Source: Karalla daura
Taxonomy: Eukaryota; Chordata; Actinopteri; Chaetodontiformes; Leiognathidae
NCBI GenBank assembly: GCA_029224185.1
Contig: CM055191.1
Span: 19,853,760 to 19,917,759, forward strand
Direction of reading: 5' to 3'
DNA length: 64,000 bases
The notes beneath the pieces are model-generated. The model was not told the origin of the DNA, made no database searches, and saw only the letters and a program-made list of their open reading frames with translations. Numbering within the stretch: the stretch's first letter is position 1; each line of letters opens with the position of its first letter. A program made the position numbers and the translations under genes. Below are positions 1 to 12,200 of the stretch, piece after piece.

Positions 1-11
1 AACAATAGTGT

Positions 12-17
12 TTTATT
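12..17 (-). terminator. Candidate poly(A) signal of the riboflavin transporter
   Basis: On the minus strand the sequence reads AATAAA about 530 bases downstream of the transporter stop codon. The interval 18-542 has no coding features and is probably the 3' UTR. The cleavage site would fall at or beyond the window edge. Confidence 0.5.
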
Positions 18-542
18 TGATTTTTTTTTTTAACAATTTCTGCACTCAGGTGTAATAATAATATAATATAATAATAATATCCATAATATCCATAGTACAC
101 AACCACATACAGAACAAAGGTCAAATCATTAAGTGTCTCAAGTCAAGGCACATTTTAAGTCCAAATGCACCAGAATCTCCTACAAAAGCAACATTGAATA
201 CTTACAATTTCAAGTAAACTGATTGTACTCTCTGAGTTGAGGAGGAGGTTGAATGCAGTAACAAAATGGTTTTCAGTGGTTTGGAGAACAACGCATTCAT
301 AAAGAATTAGTGTTAAACTCACTCAGTGAGTCAATAAATACACTATACAAAACATACATCTTCCAGGAAGCTCTGATAAAAGCAAATCCATTTAATAACA
401 TCAGGGAGTGATACAGTTGTAAATAAACAGCTCTGACCTCTTAGCTCTGCTGAGGCAAATGCTCTCTATTCACACTGTAGTGTGGTCAGAGTGACTAATA
501 TAACTCTGTGACAGCTGTGTCCATCCACCTTTAACATGTTCA

Positions 543-2515
543 CTACATGGGACACTTTGTGTTACAAGCGTCACCTGACTTGAAAAGTCCATAAACACTA
601 ACTAGTGGGAACATGGACATGGCACCGACCAGAGAGCCCAACTGCACCACTGCCCCACACCACACAAGGGCGCTGTGACCCTCATCTCTCAGAATCACCC
701 CAATGATGACCTTCACGTAGGACATGGACAGGACAAACAGCATCCAGGTCAGCACCTGCAACACAGATGTGCATAACAATGAATGGTAGGGAACGTTTTC
801 AGTAATTTTGCCACTAATAATGATAATTTTTTAACAGGACATTTTCACTGCAATCAGAACCTGAACAGCTAATCATTTAGTTCCTCCTCAATGGTAGAAG
901 TACTTCCAGATCTCTGATGCTGTGTTAGGCAGCACTCATATGATCCAAAAATAATTTCAAAGACAGGTAAACTTTGAAAAAAATTTTTTTTCATCTGACA
1001 GTGATGGCAATTGGAAATTTAGTGATTTCCCATTGTGTGGTGTTAGTGAACTGATAATCTTTCATAACTATTAAAACAAACTCACTTTGACATTGTTGAT
1101 AGTATTGACTTGACTGATGTTGTAACCTGTCACTCAATTAATAGTCCAAAATCACACCAAACGTACATGTAACAGTGTACTTGTCTATTATAAGGTGTAC
1201 CATGTACTCCAACTACAAGACAGTCCATGGTATTGAATATTTATTTTATGTTTTAGTTCACAAGAGGAATAGCTTACAATGACAGCAGTTCCAGAGGCAC
1301 TGTGGACCAACAGAGGACAGGGACTTAGAGCAGCCATGGCCATGATGTAGCCTCCAAAACCAGTCCCAATTATGGTCAAGAAACCCATGAAGATGAGAGA
1401 CCTAGAAATATAATAAAAGGTAAGAATGTGTCCTTGAACTAGAATGACAATTTTATGTAAGGATATGGTTTTAGTATGTATTCTTACCTAATGGGCATAA
1501 ACATGGCGATGAAGCAGGCCACTGGGTTGGCAACAGCTGCCATGGTTGCTGCCAGGTGGTAGGCCTTGTTGCCGTATGGCAGGCAGGAGTAAGACTGGAC
1601 CGAGGGCAACACTGCATTGGTCAGAGCATTGACCCAGGCCAGTGCTGCAAAAATGAACAGCACCTCCAGATTGCTGTACGTCCCCCTTCCAAAGGAGCTC
1701 CTGGGCTCCCTTCTGATGGCCTCCAGAGGGCTGAGCATGGGTTTCTGCTCCGGAGACTGTGTGTGCAGCGACAGACCTTGTTCTCTCTTCCCGGCATCCA
1801 GGTCACCACTGAAGTACAGGTCATTCTTCCTCTCCCGGGCCACAGCTGGGTGGTGGTTAAGCAGAATGAACGCCACCATGCACACCACCATCATGACACT
1901 GAGGAACAGGAAGAAGACCTGTGTGGAGAATTTGGCTGGCTGGTAGACAGCGACCAGTGCACCACTCTCGTCGAGTGCAGCATTATAAGCTGTTCTGTTG
2001 GCTAGAGTGGCATTTTGACAGCTGACCATACCAACACCTTGAATTAAAGCCACCAGGGCAGGAACCAGACCACTCAGGCCTTCGCCTGCAAAGTACGTGG
2101 CGAGGTACTGTGGACGCAGCCGCATCATGAAAGGTAGGAAGGTGACAGATGAGGTGCAGTCCACCACAGAGAGCAGGAAGCTCAACAAAAGAAGGGGTAC
2201 ACTGTGCAAAGAGCCCCCAATTGTCATTGTGTGCTTCCAGAAGAAAGCCAGCAGGAATGTAGTAACGATCCCCAGCCCCACGATGCAGTAGATGACCGGA
2301 CGCTCATCCAGCAGCCCCGGGCGGAAACGGTGCATCAAAGTGATGAATAGAGGGCCAATGTTGGCCATCTGTATGAGCACCGTGAGGTAGGAGGGAAGGT
2401 ACCAGCCCTCAGGGATCTCTGGGACGACCAGGGGCAGCTCCACCCACATCCCGTTGATGGCCACCCAGGAGCCCATGCCGAAAAGGCATGCCAGCACGTG
2501 AGTCAGCAGTGACAT
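543..2515 (-). CDS. slc52a2: Riboflavin transporter, SLC52A family (three coding exons)
   Basis: Plasma-membrane carrier that imports riboflavin (vitamin B2), the precursor of FMN and FAD. Coding exons are 1488-2515, 1279-1402 and 543-755. Donors are GTAAGA and GTAAGC, and the sum is 1,365 nt, giving 454 residues, the usual family length. The N-terminus reads MSLLTHVLACLFGMGSW, then NGMWVELPLVVPEIPEGW, which is characteristic of SLC52A proteins. Roughly eleven hydrophobic segments follow, with a polar loop around residues 260-310. The chosen ATG lies four bases inside its exon after a good acceptor and has G at -3. The protein ends KCPM. Fish carry both slc52a2 and slc52a3; I prefer slc52a2 because human SLC52A2 shares 8q24.3 with PLEC. 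The family call is secure and the paralogue number less so. Confidence 0.9.
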
Positions 2516-2519
2516 GGCG

Positions 2520-3872
2520 CTGTGATGGTGGTGGAATGAAGTCAAATGTAGACCTACATGATGATGAAGCACAAATACAACATACAACAGACTTAGTAGT
2601 GGAATGGAGAGCCTGAAAAGTATAAACTGCAATTGAAAAAATCATGTAGATTATTAAATGCTTTTTGATCTTCTTATTGGTTATTTTAGAGTTTCCGATT
2701 GGCCTACACATGTTTTTGGAAATTGGAAAAAACCTTGGACAAGAACATAAAAACATTACACAGGAATGCAATCTGGGGACCTCCTTGCTATGAGGCAATA
2801 GCACTAACTTCCAACCCACTGTATAGCCTTTAGTGTTGTTTTTAGTGTTTGAAATCTGTTTTTGCAGTTTCATCCAACATCATGATTTAACTACATTTAC
2901 ATTTTGTAAGATAATGCCTAGTAGCTGTCTGACAGGAACTGGATGTGATCTCTATAATCTAATCGACTGTCTGTGATAGACAAGTGTAATAATTTTCACC
3001 ATCTGATGACAATCAATAACAATCAAACAATAACAATCTAACAACCTAATTTTGACCTTGGTACACTTCATCCAGAGGGAGTATGACTTTCAAATCAAAA
3101 GAATGCTCATTACAAGCACTGTCATTGTAGCATAAGTGCATAAAAGTATGTAGTAGATGAGGCTTGAGTATCAGAATTACAGCTACATTCTGGTGTAAAT
3201 AATCAGTGTACTGTATCTGTATGTTTACTGTATTTCAGTTAATTAGCATACACAATATTTGTATTGTAATGGAGAGCCAAAGCTTGACCTTCTTAGTCTC
3301 CCCTAATGCTGCCTCTTATCCCCTCCTCTCCTGTGTGAGATGCCTGACCTTTCACATACTGACACACTGCTGAAATAAAACACACCATGTGGCTGTGACA
3401 TAAACAGACACACTAAAGGAAAACTGTTGTTGAGCTGTTTGATAAACCATCACAGCTTCCATTCAAACAAACAGCAATCTTTCCTCATATAAAAAAACAG
3501 GATTCGTTGTTATGACACTTATGTTTCACAGTTTTAAAGAAATTCACCCTCACAAAAAAATAAAGTAAGCATATCTTGTGCCAAATACTGAAAATTAGAT
3601 GTGTGTCGGTTATTAAGACATGAATCAGCAGGGAAGTATTATGAAATATGCTGACTCAGTTAGGTAAAGCTCTTCCGCTTCCTGATTCTGATATAGATTC
3701 CAAAATTCTACAATCAGTCTTGGCTGTTCTCCGTCCCTTGAGACGATAGAAGAAATAGATGAGCACATGGTTGAGCCATACGGTACTGAGCTGACTAGGA
3801 AATCCTTCAATCCTCAGTTCTCCTACACAGCCACTCACACATTCTGGAAGGTGTCAGAATAGATCACCTTAC
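2520..3872 (-). other. First intron of the riboflavin transporter
   Basis: AT-rich sequence between the non-coding exon donor (GTAAGG, just below 3,873) and the acceptor of the first coding exon (CCATCACAG at about 2,520). Apart from a degenerate interspersed repeat near 2,690-2,825 I see no exon or other feature. Confidence 0.6.
2690..2825 (+). repeat. Degenerate teleost interspersed repeat
   Basis: Shows in order 'catgtttttggaaattgg', 'caagaacataaaaac' and 'gacctccttgctatgaggca', then 'gcactaac'. This is the order found in a common fish SINE/LINE-tail repeat. Related copies lie near 10,510-10,745 and 35,820-36,040. Assignment is from memory of the motif order, not a database search. Confidence 0.55.
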
Positions 3873-3985
3873 CTTGTCCATAACATAGCCAGCAAGCTCC
3901 TGCGCTCCTCTTGCCTCGCTTCTTTCAAAAACCGTCACATCATCGCGATCATGGTTTTTTCTCTGACATCAGCAGCAAGTGTGCG
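3873..3985 (-). other. slc52a2: Non-coding 5' exon of the riboflavin transporter
   Basis: The minus strand reads GGACAAG followed by GTAAGG, a strong donor, preceded by a locally CpG-containing stretch (CGCGATGATGTGACGG). It lies directly upstream of the transporter coding exons on the same strand, as expected for a 5' UTR exon. The upstream limit is a guess; transcription probably starts between 3,950 and 4,300. An ATG near the exon end becomes in frame with the main start after splicing (see findings). Confidence 0.55.
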
Positions 3986-3989
3986 TGTA

Positions 3990-6900
3990 TGTATGTGTCT
4001 GTGTCCCTCCCCTTGCCTTGTCCCCACATACCCCCAGGCTTTCATTCTACTTCAGTGAAAGGTTCCTGCTGTACTTGACATAGGAGGATCTGCACAGGCG
4101 CACAAGCTCTCTCCACCATTACACTTAGATCGTGCTTCTATTGGAGGGAGGTTGTAAAATCTCTCAGCCATGTGCTCTGTGTGTGTGCCGGGTAGCTCAG
4201 CAATAGGACGAGGGAGCCTAAAGGGGACGTCTCTGTGCGAGTGGCTCCTCCTTTTCCTTTTCCCTCCCCCAGCTATTGAATGACCTTGTGTTTGGCTCAC
4301 AGGCTATGAGAGGAGTGAAGCTGCGCTCTCGGTCACACCAAATCAAGTTAGATTAGAAAATTTACACTGGTTTGCTTTCTGTTAACCTGTTCTTGACTCA
4401 GTTAATGCTGATTGTACAAACAGCTCATAGCATGTGGTGTTACGCAACTCTGGTTTCACAATGGTCTTGTATACGCATACACCCCTACATGAATAGACCA
4501 GTCTGACAAGCTCTTCAACAGTACACGTTTTGATTTCCAATTCAAATCAGCTGAAGGAGAAGCACTGTTGGCACAGCATACACCATGGTGTTTGTTTTAA
4601 CTGAAAAAAATCCACTATACTGAGTCAGTTCACATACAGTATCAGGCAAAGGACTGCTGTTATAATGTGCATTTGTACTCCACAGTATTTAAAACATATT
4701 ATGAATAAAGTCTAGACCTAAAATCCTCTTTTCCCTTAAATCCCCTGAAATTTTCCTGTTACAGGAGAGATAATAATATATTCTGGTCTCTTGTATTTAA
4801 AGGAAGCAGTGAATAGTTGAAAATTTGTAAATAGTTTCCAAATTATTCAAAGTTGCCTCCCCTAGACACCTCGAGCTCCAACAGATAAGTCTGCTGCTGA
4901 TGCAGGATGTGTGAGAGCAGCTGACACAGGAGAGGCACCGCAGAGCTTTACCACCTCATCCAAACTGTCCCGTTAAACCTTGCAGCCAGAGCTGCAGAGC
5001 AGCATGGCCACAGTGAACACTGTCTACTCAGATGGCAGTGTTGGCTCTCTGAGCCCATCACTTTGGCTGAGAGAGAAGGTGGTTGTAGGTGGTCACTTTG
5101 AAATATTGTACAATATTTGTCTATTGAGATCTCCTGACCGTGTGTAGAGCCACCAAAGTTCATTAGTTTTATAAATCGTGTAATGTATTTGCATCATGAC
5201 CATACCACATATGATTTGAGGTAATTCTCAGTTCTATTGCAGAGCAGTCACATAAGCAGCGGTTAAAACCAGTTGCTCTCAAGAATGGGGGAGGTGTAAT
5301 TAATACAATTCTCCTATGTACATATCCTGAAAAGGAATGGCTATTGTGAATATTGTTATTCTGTCCCCTCAATTTGTAGTTGCTCACGTAAACCTCAATA
5401 ACAATAAGATATAGCTCAAACTTAATAACTTGAAGTGGTACAGCGCAACTTTACAATGTCAGAGCTACATATTTCTTTGTATCATAGAGGATTTGACTGA
5501 CAATAAGAAACATTAGGAATACACACTTTTGCAGAGGCAAATACTAAAATAACCTCCTTTCAGCATTTTAAATTATCTCTATTCATCATTCTAAATGAGA
5601 CAGGATACCACCTACCTGCTTGTGGGAATGAAGAGAGTACACACTCAGTTCTGGTGAAAGGTTACACAAGTGGTGTAGAAAATGAGTGGGGGTCACTCTG
5701 TTCAGATCCGTCCAGTGGCCTTGTGATGTTCCTGTCTGCACACCATGCATGCACATTGAGTTGAGCTTTTTGTACTTTACAACTCTGGGTCTCTTAAATC
5801 TATCATGTGACAGGAGAGGGCTGGGCCAGACATCCAGTTTGGTAACCTGGACAATCCTCAACAGCACGAACAGGAACAGCAGCATGAGGTGGGGTGGGTG
5901 GAGGAAGGGAACAAGGATGGAGGGAGGTCAGAGAAGGATAGAGGATGGATTGAGGAAAGGCAGCTTTGCAATGGTGCCAAGAAAGTAGGGAAAGTGTACA
6001 CATCACAGGAACACAAAGGCTCTCTGCGTGTTTGTCGGGTGGGCAGCCTAGCCAACCAGAAGATGACTTTGGACAGATTCCTGTGCTCCCATGGTGGGTG
6101 TTGGGCTGGGGTCAGCCTGGTTTGTTGAGAACTAATTCAGCCCAAATGAATGACACCCGTTGAGCACCAGCTTCATGAATTTTTGTTTGAGTGACCTTTG
6201 CACTGGCTGGTACGACATGTTCCCTTCCTGAATAACAAAAGTTTTGTTGTGGCTCAAGACATTAAAACAAATTACTGTGGATACAGTTGGTGGGATAGCC
6301 AAAGTACTCCAGGATGAGCATTTAAGGCAACAAATGTCAAAACAAATATAAATTAAAGTAATTGTACAGAGCAGAAATTTGTTAAATTCATTTCAGTGAT
6401 AAATGGTAAAGTTGCCTTGCGGATTTTTAAGTTTATAGCCCCATTTAGTGTTGTATTTACTCATGATTCCCTTTATGAATATAAATGTTTTGGACTGTGT
6501 TATTGTTAATGTGATAGATCTATGGGTGAATTAAGATGCCTTCATGTTGACTCATAATCTGATGGCAAGCATTAGAATTTTCTGGTTGTTCACCGAGTGG
6601 TTGCTTTGAGGTTTCAGGTTCAGGTTATTACATGACATACCCTGGCTGCATTGTAGGTCATCGTAAGTGTGGTGATTTGTAGCAGGACGCTGTTATCCAG
6701 TCACAGGACAGTGTTATTTTGATGAAAGATCGGGACTGCACAGGGCACTCCTGTGGCCTGGAGTCACCATGAATGTTTGTGTAGAAGTACAATACACTGC
6801 TTTCTTTCTCAAAACTGCTGGGCTCCATGTTTAAACAAATATGTCTGTGTTTTTGGTACTGCATGTACACCGAAATCCAGTGTGAAAGACTCACCTGTTG

Positions 6901-7150
6901 GACATCGACAGGAGAGAAATAAGAGCCGGGCCTCCACAGATGGAGGCCACTGAGACTTTATCATTGAATAAGATACCACAAGACTATATACACCTGACCT
7001 TTATCCTTATTCTGTTACAGGGGTAGTTCATATTTGGATGGTCAAACATTTGTACACAATAATTCGAAAATATTTCATGATAGAGTTTGTAGAGACCCCA
7101 CAGATAACTGAACAATTATTGAATGACACAGCCATTTAAAGAGGCAATGA
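3990..7150. other. Intergenic region upstream of the transporter
   Basis: Between the transporter first exon and the 3' end of the spectraplakin-tail gene. It contains short open frames on both strands (for example around 5,586-6,160 in a G/A-rich block) with no recognisable protein, no splice-compatible chain and no homology I can name. Promoter elements for the transporter presumably lie near 4,000-4,300, but I see no unambiguous core motif. Confidence 0.6.
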
Positions 7151-7154
7151 TCAT

Positions 7155-9111
7155 TGCAAAAGTTGTTTTGTTTTATTAAAAAACGATTCAGTTTTATACA
7201 AGAGGACGTAAAATTATTAGTGACATTCATCTACAGTTACGCTAAATTAGACATCAGAATGAGTGCTGGGTATACAAACATTTACTGTACAGAAAGAAGG
7301 GTGCATAGCAATAGAAGGGATATCTGGTTATTGTAGGCTTACAGTACAATAAATGCTCAGTGTTCTCCAACATTAACGCATTGAGTCCGAATGGAAAAAT
7401 GTACTTTATCTTGTAAAAACGTCTTTGATTTAAAAAAAAAATCCTTTTGACAACTGCATAGTCCAAATGCAATTAGTTACATAAGCTACTGCCTTCAGCA
7501 TCAGGAAGATCTAGTACAAACGCACACATACAAATACAGTAACGTTACACTGCTTGTACACACGAACTGTGAAGTGTGAACTGCTCTGTAATGAAACCAG
7601 AGTGAAGGCCAGGTTCAGTGCAGCACTGTGACAGCCCCTGCAGCTGTCTGATGGTGGCGCTGCAGTTGCTTGTCTGAAAATGGGACATATCAAAATATTG
7701 ATAGCTTCATGATCACAAGTGAACCTTTCGAGGATGTACTGTAAAACATGTCCTCAGACAGATGGTACGATAACAAAATCAACTGCAGAATCAATTACTT
7801 GGAGGTCAGAGGGGGAAACGTTAAGGCAAACACAGGAAATTAGAAATATACTGCTTTTGGTAGAAGAGGCTGGAAATGAAACTAAGAAATAACAAGGTAG
7901 ATTTCAGTTTTTAGGAAAACCATTCAGTTCAACCACCTCCAGTGCATTCTCATTAAAAAGTAATTCTCTTTTTCTTGACAACTGCCAAATTTCTTACTTA
8001 TCTACAGTAGTACAGACACAGAAAAGTGCATTTTTAAAGATAATGTGCTAAACAAAACTTTCCCAAAGAGTACAGCGTTATAAGGAAACAAACCATCTAC
8101 ATTTTCACAGTAACGTTCCAGAGAAATACATACGTCCAAAGGCAAAAACAATCCTGAGAAAATAATCTCTAACAAAGCAACTATAACCACTTCAGTGCAT
8201 TGCTCATGACACAAACTCCAGTGTTTAAAATATCCTTACAATAAAGAACAGTAGAAATACACAATTATTGAGAATGTGTCAAAAAAGGTGAAAGACAACA
8301 AAACAGTATGGCCCAGCCAACAATGTCATCTTCATAGAGTGAAATAAAGACAAAGATCACAAGTTGGGACAGGACACCATACCCCTCATATGCTTAAGGT
8401 TTTGGTTTATGTATTTTTGGATGCTAGTTGGGGCAATCAGACACCGCAGCAACTTTACAGGCCATGTGTAAACGTGTTCTAGTCGTGTGTCCCCAGTACA
8501 TCGTATTACTGTTGTGCCCCGACACAGCATGATACTCTCGTTCTCATACTTTCTTTTCTTGCTCATCTTTACAACGAAAAAAAGCAGACAGGAAAAAAAA
8601 AAACACTTATTGAAGCAAGGCTCTGGCTGTCATGCAATAAGCATCCATGCTGAACTTTTCGATTCCTACTCTCTACGCACTCAGATACTATTTTATAATA
8701 TGCAACAAGGGACAAAAAAAACATCTCTGTTTTGAATCTGGGCTGACCTGTCCACAGAGAACATGTGATCTTCATGGAGATTTCTCAGTCTGGAAGGCCC
8801 TTTGCCTCACCTTTGGTCTCGGTGTGAGCTTGTCTGATGTCACAGATGCGGTGATCCTCTTTTCTTCTGGCCTCGTTTATCATGTTACTCCTATTTATCA
8901 CGTTGTTTTGGGGACCCAAGGCTGTGTTTGGGTTCAACACTGCAGCTAAGACAAGGTTCTCAGGACCAAGGTAATCATGTGGGTAACCTCTCAGCTTCGT
9001 CTGGTGAGCACAAAAGAATGGAAATAAATTGGAGAGAGGGTTACGTTGTCCTTCTCAGGACTGTGTCATGCATCTAGTACAAAAGCCAATTCTACGTGGG
9101 AAAATTTCCTT
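7155..9111 (-). other. Probable 3' UTR of the spectraplakin-tail gene, with poly(A) signal at 7172-7177
   Basis: Starts immediately after the stop codon at 9,112-9,114. The minus strand carries AATAAA at 7,172-7,177, roughly 1.9 kb downstream. No coding exon was found in the interval. A shorter 3' UTR is equally possible. Confidence 0.4.
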
Positions 9112-9258
9112 CTAAATAACTGAGGTGATTGGCTGACCTGATGGCGAGGGAGAGTTGTCCTCCCCTGTTGTAACAAACTGTATATCAGACTCCAAAGCAG
9201 CGATGGAGCTCCTGGGACGAATGCAGCGGTCTCCTGAAAAACTTCTGCGGAGCAATGC
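9112..9258 (-). CDS. Terminal coding exon of the spectraplakin-tail gene
   Basis: A CGCTTCAG acceptor opens an in-phase 48-codon exon, beginning ALLRRSFSGD, with ESDIQFVTTGEDNSPSPS in the middle, then GQPITSVI and a TAG stop. The last four residues, TSVI, fit a class I PDZ ligand (Ser at -2, Ile at 0). No S-x-I/L-P end-binding motif is visible. A GTCAGC donor inside the exon could give an alternative ending, but I found no exon to receive it. Confidence 0.65.
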   Translation of the reverse strand, partial: ALLRRSFSGDRCIRPRSSIAALESDIQFVTTGEDNSPSPSGQPITSVI

Positions 9259-12200
9259 CTGAAGCGAAATGATTTAGAGTAATAAGCAAATACGGGAAAT
9301 ATCCCTAAATTCTCATGGAATATTGAGACATGGTTTGTCATGTTCCTCCCAAGCATGACATAAAGTTGACATAAAGCTCAGTGTGAAACTTTGCACTCGG
9401 AAATGTGTGTTATTTATAGATTAAAGCAGTTATATAATAAGATATAAATTACTAACGGACACAGGGGCAAAAAAGTAAATGCAGCAGTAAAAGCCACAAA
9501 ACCTGTGTGTGTCCATGCTAATGGCAGTAATGATGTGTGTTCATGATAATTTGCTATTGATATTCTCTTAACATAGAGGACGTGGTAGTCGGTTGCGACA
9601 ACATGCAGTGTTTGTCTTGCCTTGCGGGTCATGGGACTGGTGGGTGCAGAGGCGCTGCTGTAAAGGCTGAGGCTGGAGTTGGACCTGCTGACAGTCAGAC
9701 CCTTTGTAGAGCTTCCTGCAGGAGACAAGTACTTCTCCTTGATCTTCAGGTTGGTCCTGCCTTTCACTGAATAGGGAATACAATGTTGTAGAGTTGGGTC
9801 AGTCATCACTGCCACCCCTCTGACTGCCACAAGCATATCTAAATAACGGACTTTTGTAGACTTATATTAGTCACTGTAAAAAGAATGCAAATGTACATGA
9901 AAATTATAGAAAATATTGACAGGAGAAAGAATAAACTAAAATATCAAATATTCTTGCCTTAAACGTTTTTCTTAGATCTATTTTGCATATTTTTATAGAT
10001 TCAGGAATACAGGTACAGGTACGCATATGCTGTCTAAAAACATTACTGCTGGCTAGCATCACACAAGACAAACAGCAGACCTTTAAATGCAAAGAGTTAA
10101 CGGCCATATAATTCTGGTAGTAGGTATCAAAGAATGGCAGATTTTACTGTTCTGTAAAAAGAAATGAACTGTTTGATTTATTTTGGCTGTCATTATTGTC
10201 TTGAACAGCACCAACCTCTGCAGGGGTCATTCTTGACCAAGAACTCATCTAGAGCTGTCCAGCCCCCGCCCACACGGACCATCAAGGTGCTACGCAGGAT
10301 GCGAACCATCCTTAACTGCTGGGAATCTCCAAACTACGGAAAACACACAAAGCACATGGACACACATTGCAATTTATTTCTTCTCAGAAAAAACTTGAAG
10401 TTATCAAAGCACTGCATGTCTCCAAGCTGTATATCCAAAATATCAACTAGCCAGAAATTCATTCATCCATCCTTTATTCTTACTTCCTATCTTACTTTCT
10501 TTTGTTTTATGGGGTCTTCTGGTGCCTTTCTCAGCCCACATGGGGCTGAATACACCTTGGATGTGTACCCAATCTTTCACAGCACACACACCAATCACTC
10601 TCACACTTAAGTCTTGGGGCAGTTTACAGTCTCCAATCCACCTAAACATTAAACAGAGAAGCCCTTGGCCCAACTGGAATTCAAACCAGGGACCCTCTTG
10701 CTGTGAGGTGACAGTGTTTACACCTTGTAAGCAAGACATGTAAACCCTATTCACTATGTGGCCACTGGAACTGTGAAGACATAAAAATAGCTTACTCATT
10801 CACTTTTCAACAATTTGTTGAAAATGACTCACCCTGTATCTATTTGCACTTATTTGTTCCACTTGAAACCTCTTGGGACAGTTGCACTGCGATACCTGCC
10901 GACTGACCTAAAAAGAAGGCAAAGCAATAAAATGTGTCCAAGAAAGTACAAAGTACATTTTTGTATTTATGTTGCTGTATGCAAACAATGCTCATACCTC
11001 TTCATTGATTTGATCGGCATCCAGTGTCTTCCTGTATGGATCTCGACTGGGGTGAAGCGCGCTCACAAACTCATAGTAGTCAATGTAACCGTCGCTGTTC
11101 ATGTCAAAGATGTTTGCCACTGCGTTCATCTCCAGAGAGTTGGTGGGGAATTCTACAATAGAGAGGTGATATAATATATCATCCCAGTGATATAAAAGTG
11201 TGTACAACCTCGTTGAAAGAGAAATATAATAAATGATAAAGAGTTTATTGGTAATTTCAGAAGCTATCTTTTGAATTTCATGGTGGTTTGAAACACTGGA
11301 GTGATTCATAACAAGTCGCTCTTACTGGAGGCAAGGACGTAATCAACAAACTCTCTTTGGCTGATGCGTCCATCCTGGTCCCGGTCGATGCTGCGGAACA
11401 CATCTAAGATCCTTGACTTGAGATGACTAATCCACTGAATGTAACGCTTTCGCCAAATGTTGAAGTCGAAGTTTGCAAATTCTTCCATCTGTGCAGAAAC
11501 GATGGTTTTAAATGGTTAGTGTATTCGTGAAAAGAGTGAAGAGTTCAAAGGAATATGTTGGGTAGAACTAAGTTGTGTACATTCTGAGAAGAACAATCAC
11601 CTCTTTGAGTGCTTGCTGGTGTTGCTCCAGATGTTTTTGCCTCGCTACAGCCAGGAGCCAAAGCTTCTGCCACTGACTGACCAGCTGACTGAGCTCGGGT
11701 GACTGGGGGTCGAGGTGCTCCAGGGGAACTGGTACAGCAGGCTGCAGCTTCAGAGCACTCCTCCTCTCTGGATGGAGAAACAGCAGCACAGGAGTCTGGA
11801 ATCAGCTCAGGCAACTGACTGAGTGTAGCAGAAGTGTCAAAACCCGTACAGTACTTTTTTTGTCAGCGGAACTATATTGTTTTTGTGGTGGCTTACTTGT
11901 GAGAGGCCGTTTGCTGGGAGAAATTTGCTGTTTTGAGATGCTCTTGTGTTTGCAGGACTTTGTGGCATGTTCAACCTCAGGAAACTTTTTATTCAACTCT
12001 TCCATGAAAACCTGTAGACATAATTATTAACATAATAATCTAACACAGATTTTCAATGTGCTGTAAATAGTCAACCATTATATCTGATTAGTATTGGCAT
12101 GTGCATTCAAACTGCAGCGAAAAAGGACTTTCTACCATCCACTGATGCCCTCAGTGGTACGTGAACTAACCATACCCACAATTCACGCATCTAGTTGTCA

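Noticed and set aside
1556..2005. Plus-strand open frames opposite the riboflavin transporter exon
   Set aside because: Antisense shadows of a clearly coding minus-strand exon.
5586..6163. Cluster of open frames on both strands
   Set aside because: They come from a G/A-rich block with biased composition and have no recognisable domain or splice chain.
10164..10610. Plus-strand open frame of 148 codons
   Set aside because: Overlaps the GAS2 exon in antisense and an interspersed repeat.
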